Notes: generated from the letters alone by a model not told the origin. Shown: positions 1 to 8,546, counted from the first letter of the stretch. The stretch: DNA of 64,000 nucleotides from Hymenobacter sp. YC55 (GCF_029433095.1 NZ_JARNTX010000001.1:992001-1056000); one strand, 5' to 3'. A program made the numbers and translations.

Positions 1-80
1 CGCACAGGACGGCTGCCAGTTAACTGTTTTGCTTAAAAAGCAGGAAGCTAAAGCTTCGTGAGAAAGCGTAGACCAGAAAG

Positions 81-113
81 TTTGGGACGCGCCCTACCAG
101 GCGCCTATATTTG
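81..113 (+). promoter_or_regulatory. Bacteroidota-type promoter of the aconitase gene
   Basis: A TTTG box (81-84) is followed after 21 bases by TATATTTG (106-113), an exact match to the TAnnTTTG -7 element described for the Bacteroides primary sigma factor, with a plausible -33 box. This would start transcription near 120 and give a leader of about 48 bases before the ATG at 168. The spacer holds a short inverted repeat (GCGCC/GGCGC). It was found by eye and has no experimental support. Confidence 0.6.
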
Positions 114-167
114 CGTACCTGCTCTTATAAGTAGGTCCGTTCCCTCCACATTTTTCCTTTTCGCATT

Positions 168-2462
168 ATGGCGTTTGACTTAGAAATGATCAAGGCGGTG
201 TACGCTGGCATGGGCTCCCGCATCGAAGCTGCTCGTACTGCCGTTGGTCGCCCGCTTACCCTGACCGAAAAAATCCTGTACGCTCACCTGTACGGCGGCT
301 CTGTTTCGCAGGCATATAAGCGCGGGGTTTCCTACGTCGATTTCGCCCCCGACCGTGTGGCCATGCAGGATGCCACGGCTCAAATGGCGCTGCTCCAGTT
401 TATGCAAGCTGGCAAAACCAAAGTGGCCGTGCCCAGCACAGTGCACTGCGACCACCTGATTCAGGCGAAAGTAGGAGCCGATGAGGATTTGGCCATCGCC
501 AATTCCGAAAACAAAGAAGTATACGATTTCCTGGCTTCGGTCTCCAATAAATACGGCATCGGCTTCTGGAAGCCCGGTGCTGGTATCATTCACCAAGTGG
601 TACTCGAAAACTACGCCTTCCCCGGCGGTATGATGATCGGTACCGACTCGCACACCCCCAATGCGGGTGGCCTCGGCATGATTGCCATCGGGGTAGGTGG
701 CGCCGACGCCGTCGACGTAATGGCCGGCATGGCGTGGGAGCTGAAGTTCCCGAAGGTTATCGGGGTGAAACTGACCGGCAAGCTCTCGGGCTGGACGGCT
801 CCCAAAGACGTAATCCTGAAAGTAGCGGGTATCCTGACCGTAAAAGGCGGTACGGGTGCTATCGTGGAGTACTTTGGTGAGGGTGCCGAAAACATGTCGT
901 GCACTGGTAAGGCTACCATCTGCAACATGGGTGCTGAAATTGGGGCTACCACCTCGGTGTTTGCCTACGACGAAAGCATGGCCAACTACCTGCGCGGCAC
1001 TAGCCGGGCCGAAATTGCCGACCTGGCTTCCGGTGTAGCTGAGCACCTGCGCGCCGACGACGAAGTGTTTGCGAATCCTGCCGAGTACTACGACCAACTG
1101 ATCGAAATCAACCTCTCCGAACTGGAGCCGCACGTTAACGGCCCCTTCACGCCGGACGCTGCTTGGCCGATTTCTCAGTTCGCTTCCGCCGTGCGTGAGC
1201 ATGGCTGGCCCGAGAAGCTGGAAGTAGGCTTGATTGGCTCGTGCACCAACTCGTCGTACGAAGACATCACCCGCGCCGCTTCCATTGCCGAGCAAGCCGT
1301 GAGCAAAGGTCTCACCGTGAATGCCGAGTTCACTGTAACGCCCGGCTCGGAGCTGGTGCGCTACACCGTAGAGCGCGACGGTCTGCTAGACACGTTCGCT
1401 CAAATGGGCGGTGTGGTACTGGCCAACGCCTGCGGTCCGTGCATCGGGCAGTGGGCGCGTCACACCGACGACCCCAAGCGCAAGAACTCTATCATCACGA
1501 GCTTCAACCGCAACTTTGCTAAGCGTAACGACGGCAACCCCAACACCCACGCTTTCGTGGCTTCGCCCGAAATCGTGACGGCTTTCGCCATTGCTGGTGA
1601 CTTGACCTTCAACCCGCTGGTGGATACGTTGACCACCAAAGATGGTCAGCAAGTGAAGCTCGACGCGCCGCACGGCCTCGAAATGCCACCCCAAGGCTAC
1701 GCTGTAGAGGATGCCGGCTACCAGGCTCCTGCTGTAGACAGCTCTTCGGTGCAGGTTATCGTGGACCCCGGTTCCGACCGTTTGGAGTTGCTCGACCCTT
1801 TCAAGCCATGGGAAGGCACTGACCTGAAAGGGTTGCGTCTGCTCATTAAGGCCCAGGGCAAGTGCACTACCGACCACATTTCGATGGCCGGTCCGTGGTT
1901 GAAATACCGTGGTCACCTCGACAACATCTCCAACAACATGCTCATCGGGGCCACCAACGCTTTCAACGGCGAGGCTAACTCGGTGAAAGATGCCCTGACT
2001 TCGGGTACGCCTTACTCGCCGGTACCGGCCGTAGCGCGTAACTACAAAGCCCAAGGCATCGGCTCGGTGGTAGTTGGTGATGAGAACTACGGTGAAGGCT
2101 CTAGCCGTGAGCACGCCGCTATGGAACCACGCCACTTAGGTGTGCGCGCCATCATCGTGAAGAGCTTCGCGCGTATCCACGAAACCAACCTGAAGAAGCA
2201 GGGGATGCTGGCCCTCACCTTCGCCAACAAGGCCGACTACGATCTGATTGAAGAAGATGACATCATCGACATCCTCGGTTTGACCAACTTCCAGCCCGGT
2301 CAGCCGCTGCAAGCCCGTCTGCACCACTCCGATGGTGATACCGACCTCATCACCCTCAACCATACCTACAACGAGGGACAGATTGAGTGGTTTAAAGCCG
2401 GCTCGGCCCTGAACCTAATCCGACTGAAAGAGTCGGGTGCAGCTCAGTTGTCGCAGAAATAG
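168..2462 (+). CDS. acn: aconitate hydratase
   Basis: Cytoplasmic TCA-cycle enzyme that interconverts citrate and isocitrate through cis-aconitate with a [4Fe-4S] cluster. The protein has 764 residues, the size of the mitochondrial-type aconitases common in Bacteroidota and shorter than the roughly 890-residue AcnA type. The three cluster cysteines are visible: Cys359 in [10 protein letters not shown], and Cys422 and Cys425 in ACGPCIGQW. The substrate-loop motif [11 protein letters not shown] (158-168) and the C-terminal swivel-domain motif [10 protein letters not shown] are intact. The ATG at 168 follows a good promoter at 81-113, and a hairpin terminator lies 18 bases after the stop, so the gene is probably monocistronic. 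The choice of the mitochondrial-like subfamily comes from length and motifs; the enzyme assignment itself is firm. Confidence 0.97.
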   Translation: MAFDLEMIKAVYAGMGSRIEAARTAVGRPLTLTEKILYAHLYGGSVSQAYKRGVSYVDFAPDRVAMQDATAQMALLQFMQAGKTKVAVPSTVHCDHLIQAKVGADEDLAIANSENKEVYDFLASVSNKYGIGFWKPGAGIIHQVVLENYAFPGGMMIGTDSHTPNAGGLGMIAIGVGGADAVDVMAGMAWELKFPKVIGVKLTGKLSGWTAPKDVILKVAGILTVKGGTGAIVEYFGEGAENMSCTGKATICNMGAEIGATTSVFAYDESMANYLRGTSRAEIADLASGVAEHLRADDEVFANPAEYYDQLIEINLSELEPHVNGPFTPDAAWPISQFASAVREHGWPEKLEVGLIGSCTNSSYEDITRAASIAEQAVSKGLTVNAEFTVTPGSELVRYTVERDGLLDTFAQMGGVVLANACGPCIGQWARHTDDPKRKNSIITSFNRNFAKRNDGNPNTHAFVASPEIVTAFAIAGDLTFNPLVDTLTTKDGQQVKLDAPHGLEMPPQGYAVEDAGYQAPAVDSSSVQVIVDPGSDRLELLDPFKPWEGTDLKGLRLLIKAQGKCTTDHISMAGPWLKYRGHLDNISNNMLIGATNAFNGEANSVKDALTSGTPYSPVPAVARNYKAQGIGSVVVGDENYGEGSSREHAAMEPRHLGVRAIIVKSFARIHETNLKKQGMLALTFANKADYDLIEEDDIIDILGLTNFQPGQPLQARLHHSDGDTDLITLNHTYNEGQIEWFKAGSALNLIRLKESGAAQLSQK

Positions 2463-2480
2463 TAGTATCTGCTTGAAAAC

Positions 2481-2517
2481 AAAAAGCTGCCCTAAACAGG
2501 GCAGCTTTTTGTTTTTA
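2481..2517 (+). terminator. Rho-independent terminator after aconitase
   Basis: The perfect stem AAAAAGCTGCCCT/AGGGCAGCTTTTT has a 4-base loop and is followed by GTTTTT. It lies directly after the acn stop codon and before the EamA gene. Confidence 0.85.
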
Positions 2518-2544
2518 TAAGCTAGTGTTTACTCTAAATAAAGT

Positions 2545-3489
2545 ATGAGCAGTAATACCAAACAGTCTATTCCTGTTGCCGGGTTTGTGGTCACGTTGGT
2601 GGGGGCAATTTTATTTTCCACGAAAGCAATTATTGTGAAGTTGGCATTTGCTGGCACGCATACCGATGCTCTTACCTTGCTGACTCTACGGATGCTGTTT
2701 GCGCTGCCGTTTTATTTAGTTGCCGCTTTTGCCGTAAGCAGTCGGAGCAGCAACGTGAAATTGAAAGGAAAAGAATGGGCGTTTGTGTTAGCGCTAGGTG
2801 TACTTGGTTATTATTTAAGCAGCTTATTTGATTTTATAGGATTACAATATATTTCGGCAGGCCTCGAACGACTGATTCTATTTCTGTACCCGACGTTTGC
2901 CGTATTTATCAACGCTTATTTTTTCAAGCAGAAAATATCCGGTGTCCAGCGGGTAGCCTTGCTATTAACGTATGCAGGTATTGCGCTTGCCTACTTTGGG
3001 GAACTTGCCATAGATTCCAGCAACCCCAATTTCTATTTCGGAAGCTTTATGGTGTTTTTGTGCGCCACCACGTACGCCATGTATATTGTAGGCAGTGGAA
3101 GAGTAATTCCACGCATTGGCTCCACCAAATTCACGGCTTATGCCATGCTTGCCGCTACAGCCGGAATATTCGTGCACTTTGCAATAGCCGGTGATACCGC
3201 CAAGTTTCAGGCCGAACACGGACTGTGGTTGTATGGGGTGTTGCTGGCGGTGGTTGCCACCGTTATTCCTTCCTTTATGTTGTCCTACGGCTTAAAAAGC
3301 GTGGGCTCTAATAATGTGGCCATCATAAGTGGTATCGGGCCAGTCTCAACCATCATGCAGGCGTATTTTATTTTAGGCGAGAAAATAGTTGTTGAGCAAT
3401 TAATAGGAACCGCACTAGTTATTGCAGGCGTAATTTTAATTGGTTGGAAAAGGAAGCCCGCCGCCGTAGTGGAAGAGGTTGCTGCTTGA
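2545..3489 (+). CDS. EamA/DMT-family transporter
   Basis: A 314-residue inner-membrane protein with about ten hydrophobic segments arranged as two EamA repeats (roughly 12-155 and 170-300), the usual plan of drug/metabolite transporters. The first repeat begins with FVVTLVGAILFSTKAIIVK, typical of the family. The C-terminus ends in a short basic tail after the last helix (GWKRKPAAV). The substrate cannot be told; relatives export amino acids, metabolites or drugs. It stands alone behind the acn terminator. The DNA is visibly more AT-rich than acn and the carbonic anhydrase, a trait shared with the next gene, so this stretch may have a different history. Family assignment is firm, function open. 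Confidence 0.9.
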   Translation: MSSNTKQSIPVAGFVVTLVGAILFSTKAIIVKLAFAGTHTDALTLLTLRMLFALPFYLVAAFAVSSRSSNVKLKGKEWAFVLALGVLGYYLSSLFDFIGLQYISAGLERLILFLYPTFAVFINAYFFKQKISGVQRVALLLTYAGIALAYFGELAIDSSNPNFYFGSFMVFLCATTYAMYIVGSGRVIPRIGSTKFTAYAMLAATAGIFVHFAIAGDTAKFQAEHGLWLYGVLLAVVATVIPSFMLSYGLKSVGSNNVAIISGIGPVSTIMQAYFILGEKIVVEQLIGTALVIAGVILIGWKRKPAAVVEEVAA

Positions 3490-3610
3490 TAGAGCTTGGT
3501 TATTATCCTGGCTGTAACAATTGCTGCCGCTTTAAAATCAAGCCTATTTTTATATTATATGGAATAAAGGTTGTTTTAGCTTTATTCCGTATAAAATTTA
3601 TTTATGCTCT

Positions 3611-4531
3611 ATGAGAAAGTGCTATTTTCTGACGACGGTTTTCTTGTTTCTCTGGATTTCTGGTAAATCACAGGGGATAGTACGAGGCATTGTATTAGCT
3701 AAGGATAGTGAACACCCATTGCCGGGCGTAACAGTAATAGTTGCAGGCAGCAAAATAGGTGCTTCTACTAATTATTATGGGTATTTTGAATTAGCTGTAC
3801 CAACTGTTAATTCTGTATTGATATTTAATTATATTGGCTTCAAAAGCCAGCAGGTTACAGTAAGGACTGGTGATAGTGTAGTGGTCAAATTGCCCGTCCG
3901 ATGCATTCAGGATTACTTTTATTATCGTTACGTAGGCGTATCACTCACCAGCGGAATAAGGTATACACCTTTGGGAGGACAACTTACTCTATTCCAACCC
4001 AATCTGCTGTATAATGACTTTATGCAGCCTGCTGCGCGCCTGGAGCTAGAGTATCAAACAGGTTCCCATAATTCATATCGAACGGCGGCACTAACTATAG
4101 ATGAGCTGATAACTACGTGCAGTAACTTCAACTTGGATATAGGGCTGGAGTATCAGAATCTTCAAGTAGATAATCCCTATGTATTGTTTAAACGCTATAG
4201 TTTAGGTGCGAATATTGGGTTAAATAAACTGCCCTTCATCTGGTTAGCAGTTGGTCGGGCTAATTATCAGGAGCAAGACCACTGGCGCATAGGTGTAGAA
4301 TTGGGTAGCCAATATACGTTGGTGATAAAGCGCAGATATGGGCTAGACTTGATGAGCCGGGTAGCATGGTGGCAAACTAGTTGGCAGTGGCAAAACAGTA
4401 TTTCAGTTGAACGCAAACGGTATGTTGCTGCCGCTGTCTATCGACAAATAGGCACTCAGTATCGAGAGGTAGGTATTCGTTTGGGAGTGAAATTATTCAT
4501 CCCAAATTCCAAGAAAACCGCCGTTGAATAA
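3611..4531 (+). CDS. secreted protein with carboxypeptidase-like regulatory domain
   Basis: A 306-residue protein with a signal peptide (about 1-20, ending near GKSQG) and then a CarboxypepD_reg-like beta-sandwich (about 21-95: GIVLAKDSEHPLPGVTVIV, then YYGYFEL and IFNYIGFKSQ). In this phylum such domains sit at the N-terminus of SusC-type receptors or on small envelope proteins. The remaining 200 residues alternate polar and aromatic residues in short strands, compatible with a beta-rich or small-barrel envelope protein, but no named family is recognised. The gene is clearly AT-rich compared with most of the window, including the intergenic DNA on both sides, which may point to recent acquisition. 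Other reading frames nearby lack a better start than the ATG at 3611. Confidence 0.75.
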   Translation: MRKCYFLTTVFLFLWISGKSQGIVRGIVLAKDSEHPLPGVTVIVAGSKIGASTNYYGYFELAVPTVNSVLIFNYIGFKSQQVTVRTGDSVVVKLPVRCIQDYFYYRYVGVSLTSGIRYTPLGGQLTLFQPNLLYNDFMQPAARLELEYQTGSHNSYRTAALTIDELITTCSNFNLDIGLEYQNLQVDNPYVLFKRYSLGANIGLNKLPFIWLAVGRANYQEQDHWRIGVELGSQYTLVIKRRYGLDLMSRVAWWQTSWQWQNSISVERKRYVAAAVYRQIGTQYREVGIRLGVKLFIPNSKKTAVE

Positions 4532-4645
4532 AATGCCAATTAGAATTATTACTCTCTACCGTAGAATGCTGTAAACCGAGAAATTATAAGCACTTAAAGC
4601 ACCGCGCCTGTAGTCTCTCATATCACTTAATCCAATGCAAGGCTG

Positions 4646-4905
4646 ATGTTTGGGCAGCAATTGGCAGTGATGCCCGAAGTACACGCCCACAACCGTGCCG
4701 CCTTGTATCTCTACTTAGCAGCTGATATGCCCTTTGTGCAGGAAACCGGCCGACACTTTCAAATGCCGACCGGCTGCGGCTCGACGCCTTGCACCGCCAA
4801 ACCCTACAGCACTACGGCATCGAGGTGATAGAAATCAGCGGAACATGGCCCCAACGTTTCAAGCAAGCGGTTCAGTTGATCGAAGTATTGCTTGCTTGCC
4901 ACTAG
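4646..4905 (+). pseudogene. frameshifted remnant of an AAA-family ATPase C-terminus
   Basis: From 4646 one frame reads AALYLYLAADMPFVQETGRHF. Then the reading must shift by one base near 4762 (TTTCAAATGCC) to continue in another frame as DRLRLDALHRQTLQHYGIEV and onward to the TAG at 4903-4905. Joined, the two parts resemble the C-terminal end of small AAA-type nucleotide-binding proteins (AAA_28 / NadR-like kinases), in which a segment of the LYL..DIP(F/W)V type precedes D.LR..LH...L...GI and a final helical stretch. No P-loop or N-terminal half is found upstream, so this is a 5'-truncated, frameshifted relic. The identity is by pattern only; the frame change itself is plain in the sequence. 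Confidence 0.55.
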
Positions 4906-5061
4906 CTACAACTAAATAAGTCTCGCCGTCGATTGTCGCCTAATGATTAAAGCATCTTTGTCAGCTTACGCTAACTAATGGTTCCAAGTCGGCCGGGTGA
5001 CTTTTTCGTACTGTCGGGATAAAGCCTGTCTTCACCACACACCAATACGAAGCCTCTATCC

Positions 5062-5748
5062 ATGGCCGGATTTATCAAGAAAATAGCAAAAGTTGCGAAG
5101 TACACGGGCATAGGGCTGTTGGGAGTAGTGGCAGTATATGGGGTGGGGGCTGTAGTACTATCTGTGATACCAGTGGGCACCCGTAGCACTCCCGAATCCG
5201 GCGACATTGAAGCGTACGTGCTGTCCAATGGGGTCCACACCGATATAGTAGTGCCCGTTCAAACCAGTCAGATTGATTGGAGCCGCACCATTCGATATAC
5301 CGATACCCCAGCCGCCGACACCACTCGGCGCTACATCGGCTTTGGGTGGGGCGACAAAGGCTTTTACCTAGACACGCCCACCTGGGCCGAACTTAAGCTA
5401 AGCACTGCTTTACGAGCTATGTTTTGGTTGGGTACTTCGGCCATGCACACTACGTTTCACCATAAGCCCCTAGTGGGGCCGCATTGCGTGAAGATATACT
5501 TGACTTCTGCCGAGTATACCCGGCTCATCGGCTTCATCCAAAAGAGCTTTCGGCCTGATGCGCAAGGCCAAATCCAGCACATCAGCGGCCATAGCTACGG
5601 CCGCTACGACGCGTTTTACGAGGCTAGGCGAGTGTACAATCTTTTTTATACTTGCAATACGTGGGCCAATGAAGCGCTAAAAGTCAGCGGCCAGAAAGCT
5701 AGTCTTTGGACTCCGGCTGATGGAGGTATCTTTTGGCATTACAGATAG
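5062..5748 (+). CDS. TIGR02117 / DUF2459 family protein
   Basis: A 228-residue protein with one N-terminal membrane segment (about 14-36, YTGIGLLGVVAVYGVGAVVL), probably anchoring a periplasmic domain. The body carries the family signature: LSNGVHTDIVVPV (about 54-66), a D-W pair soon after, the GFGWGDKGFY motif (about 93-102) and an N-T-W-A segment (CNTWANEAL) near the end. The family occurs near urease genes in some proteobacteria and has no established function. The conserved His, Asp and Cys residues suggest an enzyme but this is only a guess. It ends 48 bases before the carbonic anhydrase on the same strand, so the two may be co-transcribed. Confidence 0.82.
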   Translation: MAGFIKKIAKVAKYTGIGLLGVVAVYGVGAVVLSVIPVGTRSTPESGDIEAYVLSNGVHTDIVVPVQTSQIDWSRTIRYTDTPAADTTRRYIGFGWGDKGFYLDTPTWAELKLSTALRAMFWLGTSAMHTTFHHKPLVGPHCVKIYLTSAEYTRLIGFIQKSFRPDAQGQIQHISGHSYGRYDAFYEARRVYNLFYTCNTWANEALKVSGQKASLWTPADGGIFWHYR

Positions 5749-5796
5749 CTTTATCTTGCCGGCTCATCAATTCATTTCACTTAACCGCTAATTCCC

Positions 5797-6495
5797 ATGA
5801 CGACGTACGACGAAATATTCGAGAACAACCGAAAGTGGATTGAAACGCACAACGCTACAGGCCCCGAGTTTCTGGCTCGCTTGGCTGGTGATCAGCGCCC
5901 CGACTACCTGTACATCGGCTGCAGCGATTCGCGCGTGACAGCCGAAGAACTAATGGGCGTGGCGCCCGGCGAGGTGTTTGTGCACCGCAACATTGCCAAC
6001 TTGGTCAACAACATAGACCTCAATGCAATGTCGGTTATTGAGTATGCTGTGCAACATCTAGGGGTCAAACATATTGTTGTGTGCGGGCACTACGGCTGCG
6101 GTGGCGTGAAGGCTGCCATGCAGGCTCAGGACTTAGGTATCATGAATCCATGGCTGCGCAACATCCGTGACGTGTATCGGCTGCACCACCAGGAGCTAGA
6201 CGCTATTGAAGATACTACCGCTCGCTACGACCGGTTGGTGGAATTGAATGTGCAAGAACAGTGCGTAAACGTCATCAAAACGGCCGTCGTGCAGCAGCGT
6301 TACCTGCAGCACGGTTATCCTACCGTGCACGGTTGGGTGTTCGATTTAAAGACTGGGCTCTTGAAAGACCTGAAACTGTCTTTCGAAGATATCCTGCACG
6401 GTATTCAACAGATATATAACCTCGGCGACAAATCCATGTTTGACACCAAGGAAACGCCAGCCCAAGAAATAGGAAGCAAGGCAGTTGCAGAATAA
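5797..6495 (+). CDS. can: beta-class carbonic anhydrase
   Basis: A 232-residue cytoplasmic zinc enzyme that interconverts CO2 and bicarbonate, supplying bicarbonate to carboxylases and helping pH balance. The beta-class signature is complete: Cys42, Asp44 and Arg46 in GCSDSRV, and His98 and Cys101 in GHYGCGGV. The length matches bacterial Can enzymes. The last 20 or so residues (after FDTKET) are a poorly conserved tail. The gene follows the DUF2459 gene by 48 bases. A strong hairpin at 6542-6579 lies downstream but its T-run faces the opposite strand. Confidence 0.95.
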   Translation: MTTYDEIFENNRKWIETHNATGPEFLARLAGDQRPDYLYIGCSDSRVTAEELMGVAPGEVFVHRNIANLVNNIDLNAMSVIEYAVQHLGVKHIVVCGHYGCGGVKAAMQAQDLGIMNPWLRNIRDVYRLHHQELDAIEDTTARYDRLVELNVQEQCVNVIKTAVVQQRYLQHGYPTVHGWVFDLKTGLLKDLKLSFEDILHGIQQIYNLGDKSMFDTKETPAQEIGSKAVAE

Positions 6496-6532
6496 GCAGC
6501 TTCAGGAAATGGGATTTTCCTCCTAAATAGGT

Positions 6533-6579
6533 AAAAAGAAACCCGGCTGCTTCTGTCTAGTAAGACGGAAGCAGCCGGG
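6533..6579 (-). terminator. terminator of the 84-residue hypothetical gene
   Basis: A 12-bp perfect stem (CCCGGCTGCTTC at 6542-6553, GAAGCAGCCGGG at 6568-6579) is flanked on the left by an A-rich run, read as a T-run on the minus strand. It therefore best serves the minus-strand gene ending at 6611, while the stem may also slow read-through from the carbonic anhydrase gene. Confidence 0.7.
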
Positions 6580-6610
6580 AAAGAGGATGGCGAGAAAATG
6601 GGTGGAGCGC

Positions 6611-6865
6611 CTAGTTAAGCCAAACCTCGGCTACCGTTTCGAAGCGGTGGCGGGCAAAGGCTCCGTAAGGCTGCTCAGCATAGAAACCCAACACATGGAT
6701 TTGAGGTAACCCAGTGCGCGCGTTGCGGCGCACCTGGATAGGATACACTTGGCCGGCTTTAGGCCAGTCACCAATGTGGTCGGAGGGGCGGCGGCTGTCA
6801 TCTACACAGCGAGCATATTGCTGTACAGGCGGCGGAACGGGAAGCTTTACTTTCGACATATCCAA
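6611..6865 (-). CDS. conserved small hypothetical protein
   Basis: An 84-residue protein of unknown function. It is soluble, with an N-terminal proline-rich stretch (KLPVPPPVQQ), then RCVDDSRRPSDHIGDWPKAG and a compact part with VYPIQV, IHVLGFYAEQPYGAF and a C-terminal RFETVAEVWLN. It has no signal peptide or membrane segment. It is likely real because it has its own downstream terminator, an AT-rich 5' region and ordinary codon use. The short, basic, beta-rich form resembles many small uncharacterised Bacteroidota proteins. No function can be supported. Confidence 0.6.
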   Translation of the reverse strand: MDMSKVKLPVPPPVQQYARCVDDSRRPSDHIGDWPKAGQVYPIQVRRNARTGLPQIHVLGFYAEQPYGAFARHRFETVAEVWLN

Positions 6866-7265
6866 AGATACGGATATTAACCGATTCTAAAAAGATTAGC
6901 CCTTCTTTTTTGTGATTAAAAGTGCCTTAATTGCCATTTAATCCAGTCTTAATAACTATATAGGTTGTGCAATATACAGCTGTGCTTGAGGTAAAGCTGA
7001 AGCTGATCAGTAGGTATATGCTAAAAATATTAGTTAACCGGTGGTTAGTTCCCTATCTACAAACTATGTGCTTTTGTGTACTGCTGTAGGTACCTGTTTT
7101 CTGCTTACAGCCTGAGTGCACACTGAAATATTTAGCACCGTGTATAAAACCATACTATTTTAGCAAGGGAGGCTCTGCAATATTCTTTTTAGCTAGAGTG
7201 AAATAGGTAGGTGTTGTGCTTGCTATTTCTGCTACTCGTGGGCTCAACATGAACGGTGTTGAAAG
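6866..7265. other. non-coding stretch downstream of the IS110 transposase
   Basis: About 400 AT-rich bases lie between the small hypothetical gene and the 3' end of the transposase gene. No open frame with coding character is seen. It must contain the promoter of the 6611-6865 gene (right after 6866) and the transposase-distal end of the insertion sequence. IS110 elements lack terminal inverted repeats, so that end cannot be placed by eye. Confidence 0.5.
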
Positions 7266-8255
7266 TCAAGAGTTGAGGGCCAGTTTTGAGGTAAAATCGG
7301 CTTGGTAAGGTACCCCCGATTTAACGATGGCAAAGGCTTGTTTGAGCAGCTTGTTGCAGACGGCAATCAGGGCCACTTTGCCATTCTTTCCTTTCGCCAC
7401 GAGCCGCTCGTAGATGGCCTTACAAGCCGCATTCGTTTTCTTGGCCGAGAAGCTGCACATGAACAGCTTGCCGCGGATCAAGCCCCCACCCATTTTGGTG
7501 ATGCGCACCTTGCCGCGAATGCTCGTGCCCGACGTGTGCTCGCGCGGGGACAAGCCGGCCATGGCAATGAGTTGACGGTAGTTGTCCAGGCGCGTGAAGC
7601 CACCGGCAAACAAGAGGAGCATGCCCGCCGTCTTGCGGCCAATTCCCGGAATCGAGCATAAGAGCGTCATCTCCGTGTGAAAGCGCTGTTCCAATAAGGC
7701 AAGTAACTCGGCTTCGACTTCTTGCACTTGTTTGGTGAGCGCTTTCAGGATCTGTTGCAGTCGTTTTAGGGCGGCTTTGCTGATGACCGGTTGTTGCTGC
7801 AGCGCCTCCAAGGAGTTGCTGATCATGGTTTTCTGCTTGAGTAGCTGTTCATTGAGTTGCTCAAGTTGTCGGCACTCCACCAACACTTGCTCATCGGGTT
7901 GCCAGATCTTGACTGCTTGCTGCTGGCCATAGCGCAGCAGCCACTGGGCATCTTTTCGGTCACTCTTGCTTTTACTCAGATGCATCTGGATAAAGCGTTT
8001 GATGACCAACGGATTAAGCACGGCCACTTGGCCGCCTTGTTCGTGCAGATAATAGGCGAGGGATAAGTAGTAGGTGCCGGTGGCTTCCATGACGAACAGG
8101 CAGTGCGCCCCACAGGCCTTCACTACCTGCTGAAAGCCGGCTTTGCTGTTGCTGACTTCTAGGTGCTGTACCTGTTCTTGACACAAGGAACAGATGGCGA
8201 GCGAGGCTTTGCTCACGTCAATGCCAACCACGGGAAGAGGAAGTTGCGGATCCAT
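7266..8255 (-). CDS. IS110-family transposase (bridge-RNA-guided recombinase type)
   Basis: A 329-residue transposase with the two IS110 domains. The N-terminal RuvC-like DEDD domain shows Asp13 in VGIDVSK, Glu57 in FVMEATGTYY, and Asp99 and Asp102 in KSDRKDAQWL. A central coiled-coil-like stretch (about 120-195, rich in Leu, Gln and Glu) follows. The C-terminal Transposase_20 domain begins at SIPGIGRKTAGML (201-213) and contains AMAGLSPREHTSG, where Ser242 is the probable nucleophile, and the KMGGGLIRGKLF motif. The frame is intact, so the element may be active. Family members recombine DNA under the guidance of a structured RNA made from their own non-coding end; that is known for IS621 and inferred here. 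Confidence 0.95.
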   Translation of the reverse strand: MDPQLPLPVVGIDVSKASLAICSLCQEQVQHLEVSNSKAGFQQVVKACGAHCLFVMEATGTYYLSLAYYLHEQGGQVAVLNPLVIKRFIQMHLSKSKSDRKDAQWLLRYGQQQAVKIWQPDEQVLVECRQLEQLNEQLLKQKTMISNSLEALQQQPVISKAALKRLQQILKALTKQVQEVEAELLALLEQRFHTEMTLLCSIPGIGRKTAGMLLLFAGGFTRLDNYRQLIAMAGLSPREHTSGTSIRGKVRITKMGGGLIRGKLFMCSFSAKKTNAACKAIYERLVAKGKNGKVALIAVCNKLLKQAFAIVKSGVPYQADFTSKLALNS

Positions 8256-8470
8256 ACCTGGGCGATGAGAAAGAGGTGAAGGGAAGAAGGACTTCTAGGG
8301 AGTCTTTTGCTATCCTGATACAAGCTCACTGGCTTCATGGAACGGTCCAAAGTGGTCCCAGAAAAGGGAAGGGATTGTCATGTTAAACGAGCTCACAGGC
8401 TCCATAACGAGCGAATCTTACTCCTCCCTCTTCCTTCTCAGCAGCCATTTTACGGCGAGTAGGCGAACAT
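8256..8470 (-). ncRNA. candidate IS110 bridge RNA region
   Basis: About 215 non-coding bases upstream of the transposase start have the size and position of the bridge RNA in IS110-group elements. Within it are two near-identical 19-base segments (8387-8405 and 8320-8338, 16 of 19 bases equal). Read on the minus strand, each can fold on itself as GAGC-CTGTGA-GCTC and AAGC-CAGTGA-GCTT. The stem difference is compensatory (G-C against A-T), which suggests RNA structure. The exact ends of the RNA and its target and donor loops cannot be assigned by eye. Confidence 0.45.
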
Positions 8471-8473
8471 AGG

Positions 8474-8537
8474 ATAACGAAGCGCTCCACGCGGAGGAAA
8501 AAGAGTGCTTTTTCCTCCGCGTGGAGCGCTTCGTTAT
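8474..8537. repeat. perfect 30-bp inverted repeat, probable terminator of the subtilase gene
   Basis: Left arm 8474-8503 and right arm 8508-8537 are exact reverse complements separated by only AGTG. The inner part carries A5 and T5 runs, so on either strand the hairpin resembles a terminator without a following T-run. It ends 9 bases from the stop codon of the minus-strand subtilase gene and directly borders the presumed IS110 left end. It may serve as terminator, as an IS110 target, or both. Confidence 0.75.
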
Positions 8538-8546
8538 GTTATACTC

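Larger units (their letters stand above)
7266..8473 (-). mobile_element. IS110-family insertion sequence (ends approximate)
   Basis: The element consists of the transposase gene plus about 200 bases of upstream non-coding DNA reaching a perfect inverted repeat at 8474-8537. IS110 elements have no terminal inverted repeats and carry a non-coding RNA beside the transposase, so the ends given here are minimal on the 7266 side and inferred on the 8473 side. The long non-coding region on the transposase 5' side fits the IS110 (not IS1111) group. It lies intergenically and disrupts no recognisable gene. Confidence 0.65.

Noticed and set aside
180..1295. 371-residue minus-strand open frame inside acn
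   Set aside because: It mirrors the codon periodicity of aconitase, has no family features, and covers a firmly identified gene; it is a shadow frame.
1386..2135. 249-residue minus-strand frame inside acn
   Set aside because: Same reason: codon mirror of a conserved gene, low similarity to any real protein.
7266..8255. DEDD transposase read as a RuvC resolvase or IS1111 member
   Set aside because: The C-terminal Transposase_20 domain identifies IS110, and the long non-coding region lies on the 5' side of the gene, as in the IS110 rather than the IS1111 group.
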